Below are positions 9,207 through 17,484 of a stretch of 64,000 nucleotides of DNA, piece after piece. A model generated the notes under the pieces. It saw only the letters and a list, made by a program, of their open reading frames with translations. It did not search any database and had not been told where the DNA came from. The stretch's first letter is position 1, and the number at the start of each line of letters is the position of its first letter. The translations under genes and the position numbers were made by a program. The DNA is from JABCYV01 sp035512155 (GTDB lineage Bacteria > Acidobacteriota > Terriglobia > Terriglobales > Acidobacteriaceae), in contig DATKEN010000112.1 of the NCBI GenBank assembly GCA_035512155.1, positions 15,316-79,315 of the forward strand, given 5' to 3'.

Positions 9207-10985
9207 ATGATCGCGAACTTGCAGCGAATCCTCTTGTTTGTCGCCTGCCTAACCCTTTGTCTGCCGGCGGCAGGACAGGGCTCGTTCGCCCAGCAAATCC
9301 TGACTCCCCCTGGGCAGGCGCCTAAGCCGAACACGCCCGCCGATCCGCTCGGCCGTGAGACGCCTAGTGGAACGCTATTTGGGTTCCTGCATGCGGCCCA
9401 GGACGGGAACTATTCCACCGCGGCGCAGTATCTGCAAATGAGCGCGTCCAAGCGGCAGGTGGAGGGTGAGGACCTTGCCCGCAAGCTGAAAGCGGTGGAG
9501 GATCGAGCATTTGTCGGCAACTTAGCGCGCATCAGCGATCAACCCGAAGGCGTTCCGCAAGAGGGAGTTCCTTCCAGCCAGCAGAAAGTCGGAACCCTGG
9601 CTGCCGGGGATATTGAGGTCGATCTGATTCTGACCCGGGTCACGGATGCGAACGCGAGGCGGATTTGGCTGATTTCTTCGGAGACGTTAGCAAAGGTTCC
9701 CGAGTTGTATGCCCAGGCTGCAGTGCATCAGGTAGAGGTCCATCTTCCGCGGGTTCTGGTTCATTCCGTATTGCTGGGAATGCCGCTCTGGCAGTGGCTG
9801 GCGCTTCTCGCCGCGGTGCCCATCGCCGCCGGGCTGACGTGGCTGCTCCTTCAACTACTCGCGTTGCCCGAGAGGTTCTGGTCCCGCTACCGCCGACACG
9901 CGGAGTTTACGGGATGGGCGGCAGCTTCGACGCCGCTGTGGTGGTTCATTGGCACCTGGATCCACCGCGCCATGGTCGCGTTTCTGGGTATGCCTCTCTT
10001 GCACCGTCACTATTACCAGCAAGTGACGCGAGTGGTTCTGATTACCTCGTTCAGTTGGCTGGTGTGGCGGATGGCCGAGCGTTTGATGCAGGGTGTACGT
10101 GCTCGCGCCGTCCTTTCCGGACGCATAGGCATGGGCTCGCTGATGCTGCTGGGACAGCGCCTACTCAAAGCCTTGATCGTTATCATCGCCGTGTTCGCCG
10201 TACTCGGCACTCTGGGGTTCAACCTGACTACAGCTTTGGCCGGAGTTGGGATCGGCGGAATTGCGATTGCATTTGCCGCGCAAAAAACGCTGGAAAATCT
10301 GTTTGGTGGCGTATCAGTTCTGGGTGACGAAGTAATCCGCGTCGGCGATTTCTGCCGTTTTGGCGACCGCGTGGGCACCGTCGAGGACATCAGCCTGCGC
10401 TCGACTCGGGTGCGGACGAATGATCGCACTGAGCTTTCCATTCCCAATGGTTCGTTGGCCACCATGACCGTGGAGAACTTCAGTCGACGTGACAAGATTC
10501 TCTTCAACACAAAGCTGGCATTGCGCGGCGAAACTTCGCCTGACCAGTTACGCTACGCTTTGGCTGAGATTCGGCGTCTGCTTTACGAGCATCCCAAGGT
10601 GGAAACCAACGGCGCGCGGATACGTTTCATCGGATTCGACGCCGGGACACTCAGCCTGGAGATATTCTGCTATGTGCTGACCCGGGATTTTGGCGGTGAG
10701 TACCTGGCAATCCAGGAAGATCTCCTGCTCCGAATGATGGACATTATCCAGGCGTCCGGTACGGCCCTCGCCTTTCCTGCAAGCACGTTGTACCTGGGCC
10801 GCGATTCAGGGCTGGACAAAGAAAAGACGGCGGCAGCCGCGCGTGAGGTACAGGAGTGGAAGGAGGCCGGCAAACTGCCGTTCCCGGATTTCGCGGCTGC
10901 GGATATTGCCAGTTTCAGCAATTCGCTTCCGTATCCTCCGCCTGGCTCAGCGACGCTCGGCAAGACCAAAGAAAGCGGTGCTTAG
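9207..10985 (+). CDS. MscS-family mechanosensitive channel with N-terminal secreted domain
   Basis: 592 aa. A signal peptide (residues 1-26) is followed by a periplasmic region of about 150 residues, then several membrane helices and the MscS core. The pore helix is Gly/Ala-rich (ALAGVGIGGIAIAFAAQ) and the beta domain follows from about residue 374 (VGDFCRFGDRVGTVEDI, LSIPNGSLA). Such channels release solutes during hypo-osmotic shock; the longer MscS relatives often carry extra periplasmic domains. AGGAGGGA precedes ATG 9207. The stop lies in a block that is repeated upstream of the second TonB gene downstream. Confidence 0.9.
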   Translation: MIANLQRILLFVACLTLCLPAAGQGSFAQQILTPPGQAPKPNTPADPLGRETPSGTLFGFLHAAQDGNYSTAAQYLQMSASKRQVEGEDLARKLKAVEDRAFVGNLARISDQPEGVPQEGVPSSQQKVGTLAAGDIEVDLILTRVTDANARRIWLISSETLAKVPELYAQAAVHQVEVHLPRVLVHSVLLGMPLWQWLALLAAVPIAAGLTWLLLQLLALPERFWSRYRRHAEFTGWAAASTPLWWFIGTWIHRAMVAFLGMPLLHRHYYQQVTRVVLITSFSWLVWRMAERLMQGVRARAVLSGRIGMGSLMLLGQRLLKALIVIIAVFAVLGTLGFNLTTALAGVGIGGIAIAFAAQKTLENLFGGVSVLGDEVIRVGDFCRFGDRVGTVEDISLRSTRVRTNDRTELSIPNGSLATMTVENFSRRDKILFNTKLALRGETSPDQLRYALAEIRRLLYEHPKVETNGARIRFIGFDAGTLSLEIFCYVLTRDFGGEYLAIQEDLLLRMMDIIQASGTALAFPASTLYLGRDSGLDKEKTAAAAREVQEWKEAGKLPFPDFAAADIASFSNSLPYPPPGSATLGKTKESGA

Positions 10986-11014
10986 CGCGGCCCAAGCTTA
11001 CTACGGTAACTTGC
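10982..11014 (+). repeat. conserved upstream block, copy A (before the first REC-TonB gene)
   Basis: TTAGCGCGGCC followed by a similar TTACT..GTAACTTGC is shared with 12616-12645 with a few mismatches and a 3-base length difference. Each copy ends 31-32 bases before the chosen start codon of a REC-TonB gene. It is either a retained promoter or leader element, or a relic of the gene duplication. Confidence 0.55.
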
Positions 11015-11045
11015 CTCGACCGGCCAGCGCTTCGTAGCATCGGCC

Positions 11046-12563
11046 ATGCTCCCACGTGCGCTCCTCATGTGCAGCGACGCGAAAGCGATCGAGGCAGTCA
11101 CTCAGGTTCTCGGCGAACTAGAGATCTATTTCGAGACAATTTCCGACCCAGCCGCCGCCGCAAAACGGTTGGCGAATCAGCGCTTTGATCCGATTTTGGT
11201 GGATTGTGACAACGTACCGGACGCTACCCTGGTGTTGGAGAGCGGACGCACGTCCAGCGCGAATCAGAGTTCCATGACCATCGCCATTGTGGATGGCAAG
11301 GCAGGAGTGCCCACCGCGTTCCGCTTGGGTGCCCGGCTCGTGATGACCAAACCTGTTTCTCTGGAAGGGGCGAGGAGCACGCTCCGCAACGCACTCGCCA
11401 TGCAGAGAAAAGAGGTACACGACAGCAAGGTGCCCGTTGCTGCCGCGCGCGGCGCTGATGCAACGTCCACACAGGGCACCGATGCGACGTCCACACAGAT
11501 GGAGGACGCGAGCGTCGGTGAAACGGCGGTCAGCGAAGCGCAAGAGGCCCGCGTCGTGCAACCCTCCACACCGCCGGCCCAGCTAGCGGGCGCTGACAGT
11601 GCCACCGCGCTGCCGTCCGCTACTGCCAAGGTTAGTGCGGCTCCAGCGGTTCCTTCAGCACCCGTCAAAGACCGCTCTTCAAAAGAGTTGACTCTCGGAG
11701 CGCCGCTTACGCTGTCACGACCCAAACCTGCTTCGACCGAGGCTGAGGATGCAACTGCGAGCCGACCGGTCGAACGTCCAAGTTCCCGCAGCAGCAGCAC
11801 ACCGCCGTCATTCAGCACGCTGGACGGGCCCGGACGGAAAACCAGCCCGTACCTGCTGGCCGGCGTTTTCATGATTCTGGCTGCGGCCGGTTTCTACGCC
11901 GCGTTCACGATGCTGCCCTCATTCCACAACATCGTCGTGTCGCAATATGAAGACTTGCACGCTCTCATCACCGGAACCCCGGCGAAGCGCCAAGTGGGAC
12001 TCGCGTTATCGACACCAACCGCAGTACCGGCTCAGCCGGTGACACCACAAACCGTTGCCCCTGCGTCGGCACAGCCCTTGAATGCAGCAACAGGCTCAGC
12101 ACCGTTGTCGACCGCTCCGTCATCCTCAGGCAATACGGTCGCTGACGGCTTCGCGCCAGCCCCGGCTGCACCTACTTCGGGATTCAAGAAAGACACCACC
12201 AAGACTACCTCCGCCCCTGCTGTTCTTCTTCCTACATCTGCCCCTGCTCACAAAGGCGATAACGATAACGGCCCGGTGGTTCTCGCGGAGGATCTCGCCG
12301 ACGCGCACGTTTCATACCGCGTGCAGCCGGTTTATCCCTACGCGGCTCGTCGAAAAGGCGTTGAGGGTGCCGTCGTTATAATGGTCTCGGTCAATACAGA
12401 TGGGACCGTCGGCTCGGTGCGCGTGCTCAGTGGGAACACGCAACTAGCGCCATCCGCAATCGAAGCGGTTAAGCAATGGCACTACGAACCCTATTATGCC
12501 AGCGGCCAACCGGTCGTCTTCCAGACGCAGGTCACAGTACGCTTCCAAGCCTCTTCTCACTAA
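11046..12563 (+). CDS. REC-TM-TonB fusion protein 1
   Basis: 505 aa. Residues 1-125 resemble a response-regulator receiver: Asp53 sits in FDPILVDCD at the phosphoacceptor position, and Lys of MTKP at the conserved lysine, but the acidic pair is reduced to one Asp (residue 11). A low-complexity linker (about 130-270) leads to one membrane helix (about 274-295), a Pro/Ala/Thr-rich periplasmic stretch, and a TonB C-terminal domain (about 415-505, YPYAARRKGVEGAVVIMVSV, ending VTVRF). Canonical TonB has only a short cytoplasmic N-terminus. No ExbB/ExbD is nearby. It is a paralogue of the next gene. Function inferred only: energy transduction to outer-membrane receptors, perhaps regulated through the receiver. 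Confidence 0.8.
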   Translation: MLPRALLMCSDAKAIEAVTQVLGELEIYFETISDPAAAAKRLANQRFDPILVDCDNVPDATLVLESGRTSSANQSSMTIAIVDGKAGVPTAFRLGARLVMTKPVSLEGARSTLRNALAMQRKEVHDSKVPVAAARGADATSTQGTDATSTQMEDASVGETAVSEAQEARVVQPSTPPAQLAGADSATALPSATAKVSAAPAVPSAPVKDRSSKELTLGAPLTLSRPKPASTEAEDATASRPVERPSSRSSSTPPSFSTLDGPGRKTSPYLLAGVFMILAAAGFYAAFTMLPSFHNIVVSQYEDLHALITGTPAKRQVGLALSTPTAVPAQPVTPQTVAPASAQPLNAATGSAPLSTAPSSSGNTVADGFAPAPAAPTSGFKKDTTKTTSAPAVLLPTSAPAHKGDNDNGPVVLAEDLADAHVSYRVQPVYPYAARRKGVEGAVVIMVSVNTDGTVGSVRVLSGNTQLAPSAIEAVKQWHYEPYYASGQPVVFQTQVTVRFQASSH

Positions 12564-12615
12564 CTGTGGCGTTCCCTCTCAACCACCACAGCTTTCGACT
12601 TAATCCGCAAACTCT

Positions 12616-12645
12616 TTAGCGCGGCCAATTACTTTCGTTACTTGC
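12616..12645 (+). repeat. conserved upstream block, copy B (before the second REC-TonB gene)
   Basis: Matches 10982-11014 (TTAGCGCGGCC, then TTACT..GTTACTTGC). It lies 32 bases before ATG 12678, the same spacing as copy A to its start, which supports that start over the in-frame TTG 12642 and ATG 12669. Confidence 0.55.
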
Positions 12646-12677
12646 TGGGTCTTACCACACTACCTACGATGCGACGT

Positions 12678-14540
12678 ATGAGTTACCAAGCGCTATTATT
12701 CTGCCCAGACGACAAGACCGCTCGCGTAGTGACCCAAGTCCTGAGCGAACTGGAATTCACCGTTGAACCCTGCTCCGAGCCTTTTGCAGCAGTCAAGAGG
12801 CTGATGGCCCAGCACTTCGACGCCGTTGTCGTGGACTGCGACAACGAACAAAACGCTACCCTCTTATTCAAGAGCGCGCGTAACTCCGGACCAAATCAGA
12901 GTTCGCTTTCAGTGGCCGTGGTCGAGGGCCAGGCTGGAGTTGCAAAAGCCTTCCGAATTGGGGCTAACCTCGTCCTCACCAAGCCGATCAATGTGGAACA
13001 ATCCAAGGGCACGCTGCGCGTCGCGCGGGGTCTGTTACGCAAAGCCGAAACGGTAAAGCCGCTGGGATCACCCGCACCGGTTTCGTCTTCGGTGGAAAAG
13101 TCCACGGTCGCGGTCACTACTAATGCTACGCGCCAGTTCGTTCCCAGCGTCCCCGTGCAGAAACCCGTGCCCGCTTCGGTTCCAGCGCAGCAAGCGACGA
13201 GCCCGAATCCGGCGGCGAGCACATCTGCTTTCGAGCTCGACGTGGAACCCGCTCCGCAACCCGACGCAGCCGAAGCCACACTGTTGGAATACATGCCTGA
13301 TGCCACGACGACAACGCCCAGTTCTCCTACGCCACCTGCACCTTCGTCCGGCGGAACGAAAGAATATCCGTGGCAGCCAGTCTCCAAGCCGCTTTCAGAA
13401 CCCATGGCCTCAGCCCTCCGCCGTGCTGCCGAAACCGCCGGGCAGTCCGTTGCCTCTGCTCGACCCGCTAAGATTTCCGACGCATCCCGAGGAAGTGAAA
13501 GGCCTGCTGGAGGTTTTTCATCCAGCCTGGGCGCAGCTACAGCTCCTGCTCCCGCCAAGGAGGTCCCACGCACAGGCGTTAAGCCTTTCGAAATGAAACC
13601 AACCGCTCCAGCGTCTCCGCGTGAGAGGGAACAGGAACGATCCGAGTCGGCCGCCGCCAAAGCCTGGGATACAGAAGTAGCTGTCGAGGCGCCGAGTTTC
13701 TCGTCGCTCGACGTTAGCGAAGATCAAAAAACCACCGATGCGGGGGGCAGCAAGAAGAAATTTCTATATGCGGCCGTGGCAGTAGTTCTCGTCGCTGGAT
13801 ATTTCGGTTGGACCAAGATGCACTCCGCCAACGGTACTCCGGCGGCACAGCAACAGGTAGCCCCGGCACCGGCTGCCACATCGCAGGCTTCTAGTCCGGA
13901 CCAGCAGTCCAGTGCGCAGACGATCGATCTGCAATCCCCCTCGGAGGTGGTCGAAGCGCCCGGCAAGGAACGTGCACCGACGACAAAGACTTCTTCGGCC
14001 AAGCCTTCGGCAGCTATTCCGGCACCAAGCCCCAATTCGACGACGTCCACTTCTGACGCTGACGACGTCGAAGTAACTGTGGTTCGACAACCCATCGTGG
14101 TCAAGAACCAGCGTTCCAAGTCAACTTCTTCCGAGCCAGCTTCCGCGGACGCTCAGGCGCCAGCCCCGGAAGTCGTTGCGTCCAATACCAATGACAACGC
14201 CATCTCCGGAATGCTGAGCACGGCTCCGGTGAATGTTCCCGCGCCGGTTTCGCAGCAAATAAAACTATCCCAAGGTGTCTCGCAGGGACTCTTGGTGAAG
14301 AGGGTAGCGCCCACGTATCCGATGACGGCTAAGCAGATGCATCTTCAAGGTTCGGTGCAGATCCAGGCGAATATCAGCAAGGACGGCAACATTACCGACG
14401 TTAAGCTGCTGAGCGGGGATGCTGTCCTGGGCCGCGCCGCCATGGACGCTGTTCGGCAGTGGAAATACAAACCTTACGTGTTGAACGGTGAGCCGATCGA
14501 AATCCAAACCCAGGTCACCGTAATCTTCAAGCTTCCTTAG
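12678..14540 (+). CDS. REC-TM-TonB fusion protein 2
   Basis: 620 aa from ATG 12678, chosen because it aligns with the start of the paralogue upstream (MSYQALLFC against MLPRALLMC). Same architecture: receiver-like domain (1-125) with Asp in FDAVVVDCD and Lys in LTKP, a long Pro/Ala/Ser-rich linker, a single membrane helix (FLYAAVAVVLVAGYFGW, about residue 360), a second low-complexity periplasmic stretch, and a TonB C-terminal domain (about 535-620, YPMTAKQMHLQGSVQIQANI). The linkers have diverged far more than the end domains. A terminator follows at 14564. Role uncertain. Confidence 0.8.
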   Translation: MSYQALLFCPDDKTARVVTQVLSELEFTVEPCSEPFAAVKRLMAQHFDAVVVDCDNEQNATLLFKSARNSGPNQSSLSVAVVEGQAGVAKAFRIGANLVLTKPINVEQSKGTLRVARGLLRKAETVKPLGSPAPVSSSVEKSTVAVTTNATRQFVPSVPVQKPVPASVPAQQATSPNPAASTSAFELDVEPAPQPDAAEATLLEYMPDATTTTPSSPTPPAPSSGGTKEYPWQPVSKPLSEPMASALRRAAETAGQSVASARPAKISDASRGSERPAGGFSSSLGAATAPAPAKEVPRTGVKPFEMKPTAPASPREREQERSESAAAKAWDTEVAVEAPSFSSLDVSEDQKTTDAGGSKKKFLYAAVAVVLVAGYFGWTKMHSANGTPAAQQQVAPAPAATSQASSPDQQSSAQTIDLQSPSEVVEAPGKERAPTTKTSSAKPSAAIPAPSPNSTTSTSDADDVEVTVVRQPIVVKNQRSKSTSSEPASADAQAPAPEVVASNTNDNAISGMLSTAPVNVPAPVSQQIKLSQGVSQGLLVKRVAPTYPMTAKQMHLQGSVQIQANISKDGNITDVKLLSGDAVLGRAAMDAVRQWKYKPYVLNGEPIEIQTQVTVIFKLP

Positions 14541-14563
14541 ACTAGAGCTCAGCTAAAGTCAGC

Positions 14564-14600
14564 CGGCGTGGAAAATTATTTCCGCGCCGTTTTTGTTTTT
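14564..14600 (+). terminator. intrinsic terminator after the REC-TonB pair
   Basis: An 11-bp stem with one G-T pair (CGGCGTGGAAA / TTTCCGCGCCG, 14564-14574 with 14579-14589) is followed by TTTTTGTTTTT. It lies 23 bases after the stop of the second REC-TonB gene and isolates that unit from uvrB. Confidence 0.88.
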
Positions 14601-14649
14601 ATCTCCAATCGTGCTCGTGTCCCCGCCAAGGGTGATAGTAACGTCGCGA

Positions 14650-14655
14650 TATAAT
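14650..14655 (+). promoter_or_regulatory. possible uvrB -10 element
   Basis: A perfect TATAAT about 80 bases before the uvrB start and after the upstream terminator. No good -35 hexamer is seen 16-18 bases upstream, and no LexA-type operator was recognised. Confidence 0.35.
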
Positions 14656-14737
14656 GAAGAGATATCCGGTGGCTGAAATCCGCGTCTGTGAGGGCAACAC
14701 GGGCCGAAACTGAGAGCCGACAGCTAGGGGCTGCATT

Positions 14738-16729
14738 ATGGACTTCAAACTAGTCAGTGATTACAAGCCGCGTGGTGATCAGGCAACGGCCATTGAGTCT
14801 TTATCCAGGGGTCTGTTCGATCGGGAACAACATCAGGTTCTGCTCGGCGTTACCGGTTCGGGCAAGACCTACACGATGGCCAGGGTCATCGAGGCGGTGA
14901 ACCGGCCCACTATCGTCATGGCGCATAACAAGACCCTCGCGGCCCAGCTCTATCACGAGTTCAAAAGCTTTTTCCCGCACAATGCGGTGGAATACTTCGT
15001 CTCTTACTACGACTATTACCAGCCTGAAGCATACGTCCCAGCAGCCGACCTCTACATCGAGAAGGAAGCCACGATCAATGATGAGCTGGACAAGCTGCGC
15101 CTCTCGGCAACCCGGTCGCTTTTTGAACGGCGCGATTGCCTGATCGTCGCTTCGGTGAGCTGCATCTACGGCTTGGGCTCGCCAGAGGCGTACTACGGCA
15201 TGCTGCTCTTTCTGGAAAAAGGGCAAAAGATAAAGCGCGAGGACATCACGCGCAAGCTGGTGGAAATTCTCTACGAACGAACGGACGGTGATTTCCGGCG
15301 CGGCACCTTCCGGGTGCGCGGTGACGTGATTGAAATCTTTCCCACGTATGACGACATGGCTTATCGCGTGGAACTGTGGGGCGATGAGGTTGAGTCGCTG
15401 TCACAGATTGATCCACTGTTCGGCACGGTTAGGCAGAAATACATGCGCCTGCCGATTTATCCCAAAACCCACTATGTAATGAAGCCGGAGACTCGGGATA
15501 AAGCCGTCCAATCAATCAAGGAGGAGTTGGCATGGTGGGAGAGCGAACTGCAGAAGCAAGGCCGTCTGGTTGAATCGCAACGTATACACCAGCGCACCAT
15601 GTATGACTTGGAGATGATCAGGGCCATGGGTTACTGCCATGGCATTGAAAACTATTCGCGGCACTTTACCGGTCGCTTGCCAGGAGAGCCTCCGCCCACG
15701 CTGCTGGATTATTTCCCGCGTGATTTTCTGATGGTCATCGACGAATCCCACCAGACCGTTCCGCAGTTGCACGGCATGTATCACGGCGATCGCTCGCGTA
15801 AAGAGACGCTGGTGGAGTACGGCTTTCGTATGCCCTCCGCCTTGGACAATCGTCCTCTGACCTTTGAAGAGTTCGAACATCGCATGAACCAGATAGTCTA
15901 TGTTTCAGCGACGCCCGGTCCGTACGAATTGACCAAATCCGCGGGAGTGGTGGTCGAGCAGATTATTCGGCCAACCGGTTTGGTCGATCCGCCGACCGAG
16001 GTGCGGCCGGTCAAGGGACAAATTGATGACTTGCTGCATGAAATCCGGCAACGCGTCGCGCGCGGGGAGCGCGTGCTGGTGACCACACTCACCAAGCGAA
16101 TGGCGGAAGATCTGGCCGAATACTACAGCGAAGTTGGGGTGAAGTGCCGCTACATGCATTCGGAAATCGAGACCCTGGAGCGAGTAAAGATTCTGCGAGA
16201 CTTGCGCAAAGGCGAGTTTGATGTGCTGATCGGGATCAATCTGTTGCGCGAGGGCCTCGATCTGCCAGAGGTTTCGCTGGTCGCGATTCTGGATGCGGAC
16301 AAAGAAGGCTTCCTGCGGTCGGGCGGTTCCCTGATTCAGACCATTGGCCGCTGCGCACGCAATCTGAACGGACGAGCGATCCTCTACGCCGACCGCATGA
16401 CCGACTCGATGAAAAAAGCCATCGGAGAGACCGACCGCCGGCGAGCCATTCAGCAAGCCTATAACGACGCGAATGGGATTACGCCGGAATCCATCGTGCG
16501 GCCGCTGGAGATGTCGCTGGCGCGCATCGTTGAGGCCGATTACGCCGACCTGACCGGAGACGAAGCTGAAGGCGTCCCGGAATTCAAATCACAGGAGGAG
16601 CTGGACGCCTACGTCGTCAAACTGGAGAGCGACATGCGCGAGGCAGCGAAGCGATTTGAATTTGAGAAGGCAGCCAAGTTGAGAGACACGATCAAGGATT
16701 TAAGGACGAAGGAGTTTTTGTTTGCCTGA
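14738..16729 (+). CDS. uvrB: excinuclease ABC subunit B
   Basis: 663 aa, full length for UvrB. It loads onto damaged DNA with UvrA and recruits UvrC in nucleotide excision repair. Visible: Walker A GVTGSGKTYT (residues 37-46), the beta-hairpin segment YYDYYQPEAYVP around residue 90, helicase motifs II (DESHQT) to VI (IQTIGRCARN), and the C-terminal UVR domain (about 620-660) that contacts UvrC. AGGGG lies 7-8 bases before ATG 14738. It appears monocistronic; the next genes are on the other strand. Confidence 0.97.
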   Translation: MDFKLVSDYKPRGDQATAIESLSRGLFDREQHQVLLGVTGSGKTYTMARVIEAVNRPTIVMAHNKTLAAQLYHEFKSFFPHNAVEYFVSYYDYYQPEAYVPAADLYIEKEATINDELDKLRLSATRSLFERRDCLIVASVSCIYGLGSPEAYYGMLLFLEKGQKIKREDITRKLVEILYERTDGDFRRGTFRVRGDVIEIFPTYDDMAYRVELWGDEVESLSQIDPLFGTVRQKYMRLPIYPKTHYVMKPETRDKAVQSIKEELAWWESELQKQGRLVESQRIHQRTMYDLEMIRAMGYCHGIENYSRHFTGRLPGEPPPTLLDYFPRDFLMVIDESHQTVPQLHGMYHGDRSRKETLVEYGFRMPSALDNRPLTFEEFEHRMNQIVYVSATPGPYELTKSAGVVVEQIIRPTGLVDPPTEVRPVKGQIDDLLHEIRQRVARGERVLVTTLTKRMAEDLAEYYSEVGVKCRYMHSEIETLERVKILRDLRKGEFDVLIGINLLREGLDLPEVSLVAILDADKEGFLRSGGSLIQTIGRCARNLNGRAILYADRMTDSMKKAIGETDRRRAIQQAYNDANGITPESIVRPLEMSLARIVEADYADLTGDEAEGVPEFKSQEELDAYVVKLESDMREAAKRFEFEKAAKLRDTIKDLRTKEFLFA

Positions 16730-16766
16730 CAGGGGGAGTCGTATCGGATTGGGAAGGTCGTCCGCC

Positions 16767-17177
16767 TCAGCGCTTCAGATACTCCGCCGGCGACAGAATC
16801 GGTATGCCCTGCCACGGATGCAGCGCCAGCAGATCTGAGTCGCCGCTCAGAATCACGGCAGCCTTCCCGTTTAGAGCGACCTCCAGAAACTTATCGTCTT
16901 TAGGATCTCGGCAGGCACGGACCGGATACACAATCGGTACGAACTCGGCCAAGCGTCCTAGCAACCGCAAGAATTGTTGGCGATCTTCGAGGCTGATGTA
17001 GCGGTCAAATTTCGGGCGGGCCAGAACGTCGGCGAGTTCTTCCATTGTGGCTTCGGAGACAAGCAGGAGGCCATTGTCCACGGCCTTGCGAACAGCTTGA
17101 CCCGGAATAGAAGATGGCAGGAGCAGGCGGCTGATAAGTGCATTGGTGTCGGTGACAAGACGCTCCCGTAGGCGCAT
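16767..17177 (-). CDS. PIN-domain toxin of a VapBC-like pair
   Basis: 136 aa from ATG 17177, which overlaps the antitoxin stop as TGATG. It is a PIN-fold ribonuclease of the COG1569 type. The acidic active-site residues are visible: VTDTNAL near residue 9, Glu in MEELADVL, and DPKDDKF plus SGDSDLL toward the C-terminus. Free toxin would cleave RNA and stop growth. It is translationally coupled to the Phd-like antitoxin immediately upstream. Confidence 0.86.
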   Translation of the reverse strand: MRLRERLVTDTNALISRLLLPSSIPGQAVRKAVDNGLLLVSEATMEELADVLARPKFDRYISLEDRQQFLRLLGRLAEFVPIVYPVRACRDPKDDKFLEVALNGKAAVILSGDSDLLALHPWQGIPILSPAEYLKR

Positions 17178-17422
17178 CAATCTTTGAGGAGTTTTTTGAG
17201 AGTGCCTTCGTTCAGACCTCGAGCCTTGGCCTGAGTGGCAACGCGATCGCAGAAACGCTGGAATGCCTCGGCATTGAGATCGCGAATTCTCTCGTATTCT
17301 TCCGCGGACATTATTACAGCTACATCCCGATTCTGACGCCGGATGACGACTGGTTCGCGCTGGGCTGCGTCGAGAAGCGCTGCGAGACGTTGTTTGGCAT
17401 CGGTGGCGGACACGCTTCGCAT
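17177..17422 (-). CDS. Phd/YefM-type antitoxin
   Basis: 81 aa. The N-terminal half is a Phd/YefM DNA-binding fold (SATDAKQRLAALLDAAQ, PVVIRRQNRDVAVIMSAEEYERI). The C-terminal helix (about 50-81) would cap the PIN toxin encoded next. The ATG at 17422 lies one base after a perfect 15-base palindrome that overlaps the likely -10 element, the usual arrangement for an autorepressed antitoxin, here with no room for a leader or Shine-Dalgarno. Confidence 0.85.
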   Translation of the reverse strand: MRSVSATDAKQRLAALLDAAQREPVVIRRQNRDVAVIMSAEEYERIRDLNAEAFQRFCDRVATQAKARGLNEGTLKKLLKD

Positions 17423-17423
17423 C

Positions 17424-17457
17424 TATCTATAATAGATAAAATGGACAAATAAGACAA
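17424..17457 (-). promoter_or_regulatory. leaderless toxin-antitoxin promoter with palindromic operator
   Basis: On the minus strand, TTGTCT (17457-17452) and TATTAT (17434-17429) are exactly 17 bases apart. The start codon ATG begins 6 bases after the -10, so transcription would start at or next to the A of ATG. The -10 lies inside the palindrome TATCTAT-A-ATAGATA (17424-17438), a likely autorepression operator. The plus strand of the palindrome also reads TATAAT but has no gene downstream. Confidence 0.65.
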
Positions 17458-17484
17458 GGCGCTCGACTGCGCCTCGTTTTGTTC

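Noticed and set aside
17428..17433. TATAAT on the plus strand within the toxin-antitoxin palindrome
   Set aside because: No plus-strand gene follows; the palindrome explains the motif on both strands.
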